The notes beneath the pieces were generated by a model. The model ran no database searches and was not told the origin of the DNA. It worked only from the letters and a program-made list of their open reading frames with translations. Below, one piece after another: positions 32,782 to 44,059 of a stretch of 64,000 nt of DNA (positions are counted from its first letter, which is position 1; every line of letters begins with the position of its first letter). Both the position numbers and the translations under genes were made by a program. Origin of the DNA: Actinomycetota bacterium (GTDB taxonomy: Bacteria; Actinomycetota; Thermoleophilia; Miltoncostaeales; Miltoncostaeaceae); NCBI GenBank assembly GCA_020636905.1, contig JACJWX010000025.1, forward strand, positions 106,591-170,590, in the 5' to 3' direction.

Positions 32782-33996
32782 ATGTTTGAGGGGCTCTTCC
32801 ACGCTCTGCGCCGGCACGGTGTGCCGGTCGCGCTCGACGAGTGGCTGACCCTGCAGACCGCGCTTTCGCGCAACCTCGCCGGGTCGAGCCTGGCGGGCTT
32901 CTACCTCACGGCGCGGTCGCTGGTGGCCAAGTCTGAGCAGCACTACGACGCGTACGACCTCGCCTTCGCCGAGTACTTCTCCGGCCTGGTCGCCACCCCC
33001 GAGGAGGTCGGCGACCACGTCATGGAGTGGCTGAAGGACACACCCGAGGCGCTCAAGCTCAGCCCCGAGGACCGCGCCCGCATCGACGCGATGCTCGAGA
33101 ACCTCGACATCGACGAGCTGCGGCGGCGCTTCGAGGAGCGCCTGCGCAACCAGACCGAGGCCCATCAAGGTGGCTCGAAGCACATCGGCACCGGCGGGAC
33201 CTCGGGCATGGGGCATTCGGGCTCCGCTCCCGGTGGGATCCGCATCGGCGGCGAGAGCATGTGGCGCTCGGCGGTCCAGGTCGCCGGCGACCGCCGCTTT
33301 CGGGAGTACCGCGCCGACCGGCAGCTCGGCGTCCGCGAGTTCGGGTCGGCGTTGCGACGCCTGCGGCGGCTCTCGGACCGTGTCGACGGGCCGGCGACCG
33401 AGCTCGACCTCGATGCCAGCATCGACGCCACCGCCGACGCCGGAGGTCAGCTCAATCTCGTCTTCCGCCGACCGCGGCACAACACGGTACGCCTGGTGCT
33501 GCTGCTCGACGTCGGCGGCTCGATGGACGACCACATCCACCTGGTGGACCGCCTGTTCTCGGCGGTCAATCAGGCCAGCCGGTTCCGGGAGCTGACGGTC
33601 CGGTACTTCCACAACTGCGTCTATGACCGCATCTACGAGGACGCCGACATGAGCCTGCTGCGGTCGGAGCCCACGATGGCCCTCCTCAACCGCATGACCC
33701 CGGACCACATGTGCGTCGTCGTGGGCGACGGGTGCATGGCGCCCAGCGAGCTCGCCCTGCCCGGCGGGTGCATCGACTGGAGCATCCACAACGAGGAGCC
33801 CGGCTGGATCTGGCTCGAGCGGGTGCGGCAGCGCTTCGCCCACAGCGCCTGGCTGAATCCGGTCCCGGAGCACTGGTGGACGAGCGTGCATGGGGCCCGA
33901 ACGCTGAACGCGATCCGCGAGCTGTTCCCGATGTACGAGCTGAGCCTGCAGGGGCTGGACGAGGCCATCGACCACCTGCTGGCGCGTCCGGCGTAG
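32782..33996 (+). CDS. VWA-domain protein, CoxE-like (MoxR partner)
   Basis: A 404-residue protein whose C-terminal half is a von Willebrand A-like domain with MIDAS motif DVGGSM (about residue 247) and a Thr/Asp metal site further on. The N-terminal 120 residues are helical, and a Gly/Ser-rich linker follows. CoxE-type VWA proteins work with MoxR ATPases in cofactor assembly. The MoxR gene is 730 bases upstream, separated by the TA module. No carbon monoxide dehydrogenase genes are in view, so the target complex is unknown. Confidence 0.88.
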   Translation: MFEGLFHALRRHGVPVALDEWLTLQTALSRNLAGSSLAGFYLTARSLVAKSEQHYDAYDLAFAEYFSGLVATPEEVGDHVMEWLKDTPEALKLSPEDRARIDAMLENLDIDELRRRFEERLRNQTEAHQGGSKHIGTGGTSGMGHSGSAPGGIRIGGESMWRSAVQVAGDRRFREYRADRQLGVREFGSALRRLRRLSDRVDGPATELDLDASIDATADAGGQLNLVFRRPRHNTVRLVLLLDVGGSMDDHIHLVDRLFSAVNQASRFRELTVRYFHNCVYDRIYEDADMSLLRSEPTMALLNRMTPDHMCVVVGDGCMAPSELALPGGCIDWSIHNEEPGWIWLERVRQRFAHSAWLNPVPEHWWTSVHGARTLNAIRELFPMYELSLQGLDEAIDHLLARPA

Positions 33997-34017
33997 CGAC
34001 CCCGGCAACGGCCAGCA

Positions 34018-34302
34018 TCAGCCGTCCCGTTCGGCTCCGACAGACGTCGCGTAGCGCTGGCGAGCCGCCTCGCCGCTGGTCCCCAGCAAGACACCGATGC
34101 GTGCCCACGAGACGCCCGTCGAGCGCGCCGCGGCCACAGCATCGCGCACCTGCCGCTCAGCCGTTGCCCTGGCAACGGCTCCAAGGCGCAGCCGTTCGAT
34201 CGCGGCCGCGGTGCCATCGTTCGTTGAGGAGGGCGCAAGGGATTCGAAGCGATCCGCCAGTTCGTCGGCATGGCGCAGGATGTCGTCGGTGCTCCGTGGC
34301 AC
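34018..34302 (-). CDS. Small HTH-like protein, putative antitoxin
   Basis: A 94-residue helical protein. The C-terminal part GVSWARIGVLLGTSGEAARQRYA looks like the DNA-binding helix-turn-helix found in small actinobacterial proteins encoded next to toxin-like genes. Its GTG shares one base with the TAG of the upstream gene (TAGTG), so it is translationally coupled. Proposed antitoxin of the pair with 34302-34544; this is inferred from gene size, order and motifs. Confidence 0.65.
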   Translation of the reverse strand: MPRSTDDILRHADELADRFESLAPSSTNDGTAAAIERLRLGAVARATAERQVRDAVAAARSTGVSWARIGVLLGTSGEAARQRYATSVGAERDG

Positions 34303-34544
34303 TACCGCTCGCCCCCGCTCGTCAGGAAGCGAACGCGAGCGGGCATCGCGTGGACGACCACCGGACGTGGGTGCCCCTGAACCACGCCGATCTCGAGCAG
34401 TGCGCCGGTTCGCCCGGGACCGATGAGCATCGTTATGCCGTCATCCACCGCGATGGCACGAACGGGATTCCGGATCGCGTGCACGATGTCGTGGGGCCGA
34501 AGCCCGTGCCGGAGCGCGGTTGTGGCGATGACCGGCTCATCCAC
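34302..34544 (-). CDS. Small protein, putative toxin partner
   Basis: An 80-residue protein beginning near HGLRPHDIVHAIRNPVRAI and ending VVVHAMPARVRFL. The last segment is a recurrent ending in small toxin-like proteins of the BrnT/RelE-like type found before HTH partners in actinobacteria. The GTG at 34544 is the only long-frame start. The region upstream (34545-34660) is visibly richer in A/T than its surroundings, in keeping with an acquired module. Function not proven. Confidence 0.6.
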   Translation of the reverse strand: MDEPVIATTALRHGLRPHDIVHAIRNPVRAIAVDDGITMLIGPGRTGALLEIGVVQGHPRPVVVHAMPARVRFLTSGGER

Positions 34545-34660
34545 GTCACGCTACAAGTTATGTTGTCGCCTGTCACGAAAGGCTCCATCGCTGTATCGGT
34601 TTCATCTCAGCACAGAGCCATGTCACGAGCACACGTCGCCCGGCGGCGCTCACGGCGGAG

Positions 34661-35140
34661 TCAGGCGTCCGCCAACCATCCGGTCACCGCGTCGGTGAAG
34701 ACGACCTCGTAGGGGAGCCCGCGCAGTGCGTCCTCGCTCGCATCAAGTCCCCTGGCGCGGGCAAGTCCCGCCAGCCACGCCCAGGGGTGGTCGTCGGTCG
34801 GCGCATCGCCGTCCGGCAGCACCGTCGTGAGGACATCCCGGGTGAGATCCTCCGCAGTCAACCGAGGCGACGGCCGTCCATCCGGACTCGCGGCGCTGCG
34901 CCACCCGATGGTGAAACCACGCTCGGCATGCAGCAGCACACGTCGACCGTCGTCCAGTGTGGCGAACTCGCTCACGGCGAAGTCCTGGGCCTGTTCTTCG
35001 CACGGACCCGGTGGACGCAGGTCACAGATGGCACCCAGCCCCACGATCCGGCCCGGCTCGACCGGGGGAAGGTGGGAGGCCGAAGCGCTCGGCGCACCCG
35101 GAAACGGGGCCCACCCACTCCCGGTGGGTTCGGTGGTCAT
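34661..35140 (-). CDS. Hypothetical protein, 159 aa
   Basis: A soluble 159-residue protein of unknown family, with no membrane helix and no recognised motif; residues 30-110 are mixed alpha/beta. ATG 35140 overlaps the stop of the methyltransferase gene by 4 bases, making it the last gene of the methylmalonyl-CoA mutase operon. This tight coupling argues for a real, expressed gene. Confidence 0.7.
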   Translation of the reverse strand: MTTEPTGSGWAPFPGAPSASASHLPPVEPGRIVGLGAICDLRPPGPCEEQAQDFAVSEFATLDDGRRVLLHAERGFTIGWRSAASPDGRPSPRLTAEDLTRDVLTTVLPDGDAPTDDHPWAWLAGLARARGLDASEDALRGLPYEVVFTDAVTGWLADA

Positions 35141-35937
35141 CGCCCTCGACGCTCCACGGTGAGCGTGAAGAACCGGCGCCGGAACGGGAAGATCACCGTG
35201 CCGTCCGCCTCCCGAGGATAGGCCTCCTCCAGTGCCTCGGCGTAGCGAGCGGTGAACGCCCGGGCCTCCCCCTCGGTCATCCGGGCCAGGAACGGGCGCA
35301 GCGCCGTCGACGAGGCGAACGCGAGCACCGGGTGGCCGTCGCCGTCCGCCCCGAGCCGCTGCAGATAGGTCGTCTCCCAGACCGACCCCCGTCCCAGGCC
35401 GGCGAGCATGCGCTCGTACTCCATCGCCGACGGAATGGTGTTCCGGTCGCCCGGCCCGAACCACCCCGGGAACATCTCGTCGGCCAGGTGGACGAACAGG
35501 TCGTGCGAGGGCATCCCGTACTGATCGGGCATCTGAACGGCGAGCGTCCCACCCGGCACCAACAGGCCGGCCAGCTTCGCGATCAGCGCCTCCCGGTCGT
35601 GGATCCAGTGCAGGACCGAGTTCGAGAAGATGAGGGCCGTCGGGGTGTCGGGGAACCAGTCGGTGATGTCCGCCTCCACCAGGCGCCGGTACGCGCCACG
35701 ACGCTTCGCCGCGGCGAGCATGGCCGGGGACGAATCCACACCGACGATCTCGCGGTCAGGATGGCGACTCACGAGGTCCTCCGCCACCGCCCCGTCACCG
35801 CATCCCAGATCGACCACCGCCCCGGGCGGCAGCGGTGGGACGGCGCAGAGCAGGTCGAGCGCCGGGCGCTTGCGCAGGTCCGCGAACCGGCCGTACTGCT
35901 CGGGATCCCAGTCGGGCGGGTCGGTCTGCGGCGGCAT
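35137..35937 (-). CDS. tam: Trans-aconitate 2-methyltransferase-like SAM methyltransferase
   Basis: A 266-residue class I methyltransferase. The SAM motif I is VVDLGCGDGAVAEDL, followed by VGVDSSPAML. The N-terminal WDPEQYGRFADLRKRPALDLL and the later FSNSVLHWIHDRE and QMPDQYGMPSHDL segments are typical of Tam, which methylates trans-aconitate, a by-product of the citrate cycle. ATG 35937 shares one base with the meaB stop (TGATG). Its place in the mutase operon is unusual; Tam specificity is by similarity only. Confidence 0.85.
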   Translation of the reverse strand: MPPQTDPPDWDPEQYGRFADLRKRPALDLLCAVPPLPPGAVVDLGCGDGAVAEDLVSRHPDREIVGVDSSPAMLAAAKRRGAYRRLVEADITDWFPDTPTALIFSNSVLHWIHDREALIAKLAGLLVPGGTLAVQMPDQYGMPSHDLFVHLADEMFPGWFGPGDRNTIPSAMEYERMLAGLGRGSVWETTYLQRLGADGDGHPVLAFASSTALRPFLARMTEGEARAFTARYAEALEEAYPREADGTVIFPFRRRFFTLTVERRGR

Positions 35938-36940
35938 CAGGAGGTCCGGTCTGGCGCCCAGGTGTCGCGGTCTGCCGCAAAGGCCGAGACGATCCTGGCG
36001 GCGGCCTCGACCGCGCTGAGGCGCCCATCCTCGACGTCTCGCTCCAGTTCCTCGCGCAGCGCGGAGACGCCCGGGGCCTGCCGCACGGCGTCGTGCAGGT
36101 GTTCGTCCACCATGGTCCACATCCAGTGCCGCTGCTGCGCCGCCCGCCGGGCGGCGAGCGACCCGCTCTCGGTGAGGTGGGCCCGATGTTCGAGGACGGC
36201 GTCCCACACCTCGTCGAGCCCGTCGCCGGTGACGGCGCTGCAGGTGAGCACCGGCGGACGGCGGACCTCACCGGGCATCATCAGCCGGATCGCCGCGCTC
36301 AGGTCCCTGGCGCTGAGTTTCGCCTCGGTCAGGTTGTCGCCGTCGGCCTTGTTCACGGCGATCACGTCGGCGCGTTCCAGGATGCCCCGCTTGATGCCCT
36401 GGAGCTGGTCGCCGCTCCGGGCCAGGGCGAGCATCAGGAAGGTGTCGACCATGTCGGCCACCGCCACCTCGGACTGCCCCACCCCGACGGTCTCGACGAG
36501 CACCGCGTCGAATCCCGCCGCTTCGAGCACCAGCATGGATTCACGGGTGGCGCGCGCCACACCACCGAGCTGGCCACCCGACGGCGACGGCCGGATGAAC
36601 GCGTCGTCGTTGCTCGCGAGCTTCCCCATGCGGGTTCGGTCACCCAGGATGCTCCCGCCGGTCCGTGTCGACGAGGGATCGACGGCCAGCACCGCCACAC
36701 GGTGCCCCGCCTCGATGAGCCGCGAGCCGAGGGCATCGATGAACGTCGACTTCCCCGCGCCGGGAACACCGGAAATCCCCACGCGGACGGCCTCGACGGA
36801 GGGAGCGCCCAGCGCCCGCAGCAGCTCCCGCGCCTGAGCACGGTGATCGGCCCGCCGCGACTCCACCAGCGTGATGGCGCGCGCGATGACCGCGCGGTCG
36901 CCGCTCCGCACCCCGTCCCGCAGCTCCGAGACGGGTGTGC

Positions 36941-36944
<4 letters not shown>
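35937..36944 (-). CDS. meaB: Methylmalonyl-CoA mutase-associated GTPase MeaB
   Basis: A 335-residue G3E GTPase. The P-loop is GVPGAGKST (about 61-69), followed by VLAVDPSSTRTGGSILGDRTRM and VLVETVGVGQSEVAVADMVDTFLML, all diagnostic of MeaB/ArgK. NKADGDNL is the guanine-specificity loop. It loads adenosylcobalamin onto the mutase and protects it from inactivation. Its start overlaps the mutB stop by 4 bases. The C-terminal region is the usual dimerisation helix set. Confidence 0.95.
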
Positions 36945-39123
<2,179 letters not shown>

Positions 39124-39127
<4 letters not shown>

Positions 39128-41016
39128 CGGGCAACCCCCTGCCGGTCGAGGATGGTGTGCAGGGTCTCGACGATGTCGATGCCCATGCGGATGTGGCCGT
39201 CGACGGCGTCGGGATCGGCCAGCTCGGAAGGCGACCCTGCCAGGTAGACGGTTCCGACGCCCGCCGCTCGGAGTGTGGCGATCGCATCGGCGGCCAGTTC
39301 GGCGTAGGTCTTCGGCGACGAGCACAGCACTGCCAGCGAGGCGCCGGCGTCGCTCACTTCGGCGCCGAGATCGGCGGACTCGGCCTCCACCAGGACCGAC
39401 TCGATCCCCGCGACCGCGAGCAGATTGTTGGCGAACGCCTCGCGGGCGCCGAACTCCCTACGGGGGCCGAGGCAGGCCAGTATCGCGCGAGGCGGTGCGC
39501 CGCTGGACGCCTCGTGGGCCCGGGCGCGATCGCGCAGCGCCTCGATCGGCTCGGCATCGCGAATGCGGATGAGGGCGTCGGGCCCCGGCTCGGGACCGGC
39601 CGGCCGTGGCCGCCGCCGGACCGGGTCCTCGTCGATGTTCGGGAACATCGTGACCCCGGTGATGGGGTGGCTGCGGTCGGCCACGCGCTGGGCCCGCGCA
39701 GCGCCCACCTCGGCGAGGCGATCGGCGACGATGCCGTCCTCCAGTGCCCGGCGCATCCCGCCGGCCGCCTCGATCTCCCGCACGAGCGCCCACGCCGATG
39801 TGGCGAGCTGGTCGGTGAGCGATTCGACGTAGGGCGCGCCGCCAGCGGGATCGCTGACCCACCCGATCATGGATTCCTCGGCCAGCAGGATCTGGGTGTT
39901 CCTGGCGATGCGGCGCGAGAACTCGTCCGGCAGGCCCCACAGCAGGTCGAACGGCAGCACGGTGAGTGCCTGTGCGCCGCCGACCACCGCGCCGAAGCCG
40001 GCGATGGTGCAGCGCAGCATGTTCACCCACGGATCGTCGCGGGTCATCATGCGCCAGGAGGTGACCGCATGCTGGCGGGCTCCGCGGCGGTTCTCGGGAA
40101 CACCGCATTCCTCGGTCACCCGCGCCCAGAGCCGGCGCAGCGCCCGCAGCCGGGCGATGGTGAGGAACTGGTCCGCGCCGGCGGTGACGCGGAACCCCAG
40201 TCGGTCGACCGCGTCGGTCGGGCTGATTCCGCCGCGGTCGAGACCGCGCAGATACTCGATGCCCGTGGCGATCCCGCAGGCGAGTTCCTCGACGTCTCCG
40301 CCGCCGGCGTCGTGGTACACCCGCGAGTCGACCGTCAGCACTTCAACCGGGAGTTCGCGCTCGATGCACCGGGACATCAGGTCGACCATCAGCGCATCGG
40401 GTGTGGGACGGCCGGTCCTGGCGAGGTGGCCGATCGGATCGACGCCGAGCGACCCTCCGGCCGCGTTGGACGCAACCGGCTCGATGACCGCGAGCAGGGC
40501 CTCCGCCGCGGCCGCCTGGTCGTCGGTGGCGGTGACGGCCACCGACGCCATGTCGAGTTCCACGCCGTCCAGCACCATGGCGATGGTGTCCACCGGGATG
40601 GCACCCGCTCCCACGGTGAGCCAGAGCGAATGGGCACCGCGGGCGAGGTCGGTGAGAATGGCCTCGTGGGTGATCGCCGGATCGGGGTCGTCGTGAAGGG
40701 TGCGCACCTCCCACGGCATGTGCGGATCGCTCAGTCCGAGTCCGCGGGTGAAGGGCATCGCCCCCGGCCGCCCGATGGCATGATCCGCGTCGCCAGGACC
40801 GTAGAGTGGGTCGATCGTGAGTCCGTCGACGGTGTGCGTCGTCAGGGTCTCGACGGCGGCCTCACCGTCGACCATCCGGTCTTCAGAACGTCCCCGATTG
40901 ACGACCTTCGCGACCAGCGGGAGCCAGTCGGATTCGTCAGCGGCGGGGAACCCTGCCCCGAGCGGAAGCAGGGAGTGGGCACCGCCCTCGTCGCTCGCCG
41001 CCATCTCGTCCCCCAT
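39124..41016 (-). CDS. mutA: Methylmalonyl-CoA mutase small (non-catalytic) subunit
   Basis: A 630-residue protein colinear with the mutase barrel (GLSDPHMPWEVRTL, RVTAGADQFLTIARLRALRRLWARV) but lacking the DGHDRG cobalamin motif in its C-terminal domain, as expected for the small subunit. It forms the heterodimer with MutB. I start at ATG 41016; ATG 41004, with a GGGGGA stretch just upstream, is the alternative. It is the first gene of the overlapping run mutA-mutB-meaB-tam-hypothetical and diverges from dps. Confidence 0.92.
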
Positions 41017-41155
41017 TCGTCGTCGCAGACCGTGAAAACGGCCGGAAAACCGCTCACGGAGTAGCTTGCCCGTTGGACGGCCGGGCCTGCAAGCTCGGAC
41101 GGGCACGAGAGCGCCGTTCGACCTCCCCGGCCAGGGACACGATCGAAGGAGACGC

Positions 41156-41737
41156 ATGCCGCCACGCAACAGAAACGCGAAATCCGGCCAGTTCACGGTG
41201 CCCGGACTCAGCGAAGCGAAGGGGCGTCGCGCGGCCGAGCTGCTGCAGCAGCGCCTGGTCTCGCTGCTGGATCTGGGGATGACCCTGAAGCACGTCCACT
41301 GGAACGTGGTCGGACCCGATTTCATCGGCGTCCACGAGATGCTCGACCCGCAGCACGCCGCGGTGCAGGTGATGGTCGACGCCACCGCGGAACGCATCGC
41401 AACCCTGGGTTCCTCGCCCAACGGCCTGCCGGGCGGCATCGTGGAGACTCGCGACTGGGACGACTACGACCTGGGCCGCGCCACCACCCTGGAGCACCTC
41501 GGGGCGCTCGACATGGTCTACGTCGGCGTGATCGGTGATCACCGCGCGGTCATCGACGAGATGGAGAAGACCGACCCTGTGAGCCACGACATGCTCATCG
41601 GGCAGACCGGGGAACTCGAGCAGTTCCACTGGTTCATCCGGGCCCACCTGGAGTCTCGGGAGGGCGCCCTGTCAACCGCCGGTGAGACCACCGAGCAGGG
41701 AGCGGCGAAGAAGGCCCGTTCGGCGAAGCGCTCCTAG
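41156..41737 (+). CDS. dps: Dps-family ferritin-like DNA protection protein
   Basis: A 193-residue Dps protein. The ferroxidase residues are visible in KHVHWNVVGPDFIGVHEMLD, with the later ATAERIATLG helix and ELEQFHWFIRAHLE. The N- and C-terminal extensions are basic (PPRNRNAKS and AAKKARSAKRS), suited to DNA binding. It stores iron and protects DNA from peroxide. AAGGAG precedes ATG 41156. It converges on the aldolase gene with a 4-base gap. Confidence 0.93.
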   Translation: MPPRNRNAKSGQFTVPGLSEAKGRRAAELLQQRLVSLLDLGMTLKHVHWNVVGPDFIGVHEMLDPQHAAVQVMVDATAERIATLGSSPNGLPGGIVETRDWDDYDLGRATTLEHLGALDMVYVGVIGDHRAVIDEMEKTDPVSHDMLIGQTGELEQFHWFIRAHLESREGALSTAGETTEQGAAKKARSAKRS

Positions 41738-41741
41738 CGAC

Positions 41742-42830
41742 TCATGCCGGGTCGTCGTGCGGCAGCGCCATCGCGGCCGCACGCACGCCGGCGGCGAACC
41801 GCTCCAGATCGTCGTCGGTGGTGTCCCAGGCGGTCATCCAGCGCACCTGACCGCGCGAGGAGTCCCACTCCCAGTGGAAACTCCACTCGCGCAGGGGCTC
41901 GATCATGTGCGGAGCGAGACACGGGAACAGGGAGTTCACCTGGGGAGGCCCGTCGAGCCTCACGCCCGGAATGTCGTGCGTGAGCTCGTGCAGGCGCGCC
42001 GCCATGCGGTTCGCGTGTCCCCCGAGGGCGATCCAGCGGTCGTCGTCGAGCAACGCGTTGAACTGCGCGGCCAGGAACCGCGTCTTGGAGGCGAGCTGGG
42101 TGACCTGCTTGCGGACGTGATCGATCCCCGTCGCCAGCTCGGGCGTGAACACCACCACCGCTTCGGCGCCCAGGGCGCCGTTCTTGGTGCCTCCGAAACT
42201 CATCACGTCGACGCCCGCTTCGGACGTCTGGGCCCGCAGCGCCGAGGCGTCCCCTCCCAGTGCCGCCACCGCATTGGCGATGCGAGCCCCGTCCAGGTGT
42301 ACGAGCAGCCCCAGCTCATGGGCTCGAGCGCACAGCGCCGCGATCTCGTCCGGGACGTAGAGGGTGCCCAGCTCGGTGGGCTGGGTGATGGTCACGATCC
42401 CGGGCGGCGCATGGTGCGGACCGCTCCGCAGGGACGCGACGGCGTCGAGATCTTCGGGGCGCAGCCTGGCGTCAGCTGAGGGCAGGTCGATGAGCTTCGC
42501 GCCGAGGATCCGCTCGGGAGCACCGGCCTCGTCCATGTGCGCGTGCGACCACTCGGTGCAGACCACGGCGTGCACCGGTCCCCGCAGCGCGCCAAGCATC
42601 GCCGCGAACGCCATGACGTTGGCGCCGGTGCCGTTGAAGGTGAGCCGCACGGTCACCGGCCGGCCGAAGAGCGCCTCGAAGCGCGCTTCGCACTCGGCCG
42701 TGTATGGGTCGTCGCCGTAGGCCGCCGCGGACCCCTCGTTGGCCGCGATGACGGCCTCCAATACGGCCGGATGCGCCCCGGCGACGTTGTCGCTGGCGAA
42801 CGACCGGTACGGCGGCGGCACCTCGATCAT
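41742..42830 (-). CDS. ltaE: Low-specificity threonine aldolase (PLP enzyme)
   Basis: A 362-residue fold-type I PLP enzyme. FASDNVAGAHPAVLEAV is the conserved start, GTGANVMAF binds the cofactor phosphate, HLDGARIANAV carries the PLP Asp and SFGGTKNG the Schiff-base Lys (near residue 212). It cleaves threonine or allo-threonine to glycine and acetaldehyde. ATG 42830 overlaps the glutaredoxin gene stop by 4 bases. It ends four bases from the dps stop. Confidence 0.9.
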   Translation of the reverse strand: MIEVPPPYRSFASDNVAGAHPAVLEAVIAANEGSAAAYGDDPYTAECEARFEALFGRPVTVRLTFNGTGANVMAFAAMLGALRGPVHAVVCTEWSHAHMDEAGAPERILGAKLIDLPSADARLRPEDLDAVASLRSGPHHAPPGIVTITQPTELGTLYVPDEIAALCARAHELGLLVHLDGARIANAVAALGGDASALRAQTSEAGVDVMSFGGTKNGALGAEAVVVFTPELATGIDHVRKQVTQLASKTRFLAAQFNALLDDDRWIALGGHANRMAARLHELTHDIPGVRLDGPPQVNSLFPCLAPHMIEPLREWSFHWEWDSSRGQVRWMTAWDTTDDDLERFAAGVRAAAMALPHDDPA

Positions 42831-43099
42831 GGATTGCCCCGGAGCCTGGCAATCCGCAGGCGCAGCTGGTGTTCATTGACGCGGTACTTGAACACCCGGC
42901 GACCCTCGAGGACCCCCACCGGGATCTGTTCACGCCAGCGGGCCTCCAGCTCGGGATCCCCGTCGATGTGCACCCATTCGACCCGCAGCGACAGCTCCGG
43001 AGCCAGGGGTTCGAGGACCTCGCGGACGTCGTCACACAGGCTGCAGTTGTGCGCGGTGTAGACGGTGAGAAGCGGCGATTCGGGCATGACGGCGACCAT
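42827..43099 (-). CDS. Glutaredoxin-like (DUF836) thiol protein
   Basis: A 90-residue thioredoxin-fold protein with redox motif CSLC in TAHNCSLCDDVREVLE, the VHIDGDPELEARWREQIPVGVLEGRRVF segment including the cis-Pro, and a basic C-terminal helix. This is the DUF836 glutaredoxin layout. ATG 43099 is the most upstream start; ATG 43087 (MPESPLLTVYT) is equally good. It overlaps ltaE. Confidence 0.88.
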   Translation of the reverse strand: MVAVMPESPLLTVYTAHNCSLCDDVREVLEPLAPELSLRVEWVHIDGDPELEARWREQIPVGVLEGRRVFKYRVNEHQLRLRIARLRGNP

Positions 43100-43153
43100 T
43101 CGCAACGGCGAGCCGGCAGGAACGGGGCCGCCGGGTGAGAACCACGCTAGCTG

Positions 43154-43786
43154 ATGGGGTTTTTCAAGGACTTCGCGCGCGACCGCGACCCGATCCAGCC
43201 AGGGATCGACACCTCCAAGGGGCCGATCTACTACAGCGGCGCGATCATCATCGGGTTCTGGGTGCTCTCGGTGCCCACGACACCGCTGCTCATGCTGATC
43301 TTCCGGAGCGACCTGCCACTGACGGTCTGGACCGCGCTGGTGGAGCGACTGTTCATCGCCACCATGATCACCGCGGGCGTCATGGTGTCCGGCGTGGTCC
43401 TCAGCCGCTATCGCAAGCACGGGCTGCCGCGGCGAATGGCGATCGAGTCGATGGACATCGAACGCATCGGTGCCGGCGCTTCCAAGCACGTGGTCAAGTG
43501 GAAGCCGTACGACAAGATCCCGGGCGTGATGAAGCACTGGATCCCCGCATCGTTGTACGGGGTGGGCGACTGGTTCGTCGAGATGCTCATCCGCCTGACC
43601 GGCGGGCGGCCGTCGCCGCTGGTGGAGGTCCCCCCGGGATTCGATCCCTGCGACATCCCCCCGAACCAGTTCAACGATCCGACGTTCGACTGTGATGGCG
43701 AGGGTGGTGAGGTCGACGAACCGAATAGTCGTCCCGACAGCTTCGGCGGTCTGCGCGACATGCTGCGGCGCCGGGGTTTCCGCTAG
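43154..43786 (+). CDS. Membrane protein of unknown function, 210 aa
   Basis: A 210-residue protein with two membrane helices (about 27-50 and 62-88), a basic cytoplasmic middle (SRYRKHGLPRRM) and an acidic, Cys-containing C-terminal tail (FDPCDIPP and FDCDGEGGEVDE) followed by a basic end. No family recognised. It diverges from the glutaredoxin gene. Confidence 0.75.
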   Translation: MGFFKDFARDRDPIQPGIDTSKGPIYYSGAIIIGFWVLSVPTTPLLMLIFRSDLPLTVWTALVERLFIATMITAGVMVSGVVLSRYRKHGLPRRMAIESMDIERIGAGASKHVVKWKPYDKIPGVMKHWIPASLYGVGDWFVEMLIRLTGGRPSPLVEVPPGFDPCDIPPNQFNDPTFDCDGEGGEVDEPNSRPDSFGGLRDMLRRRGFR

Positions 43787-44059
43787 GACGCCCGGAGTTT
43801 CGTGGGTTTTCTGTATGAGCTTCGCGCTTTCCGCGCTCTCGGTTTGATGCCGTCCGGGATTTGCGGCACCCTCTTGTGACGCCCGACGGGCCCCCACGCA
43901 CGTCCGCTGTCATCGACGAGAGCCTGCGTTCTGAGTTCCGAGTCGAGAAACGCCCCATCCTCCGCGCCGTCGGCCACGGCGTCGGAGACGGGACCCGTCA
44001 AGAAGCGCTTCCCATTCCGCGGCGACCTCGAAGGGCTCCGTGGCATCGGCCTGCTCTGG

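Noticed and set aside
34545..34660. Short plus-strand reading frame starting near 34620
   Set aside because: It runs only about 30 codons into the antisense of the next gene and has no supporting feature; the stretch is better seen as promoter DNA.
34957..36837. Open frame of 626 codons on the plus strand
   Set aside because: It lies opposite meaB and the methyltransferase, whose motifs are clear, and has shadow-type composition.
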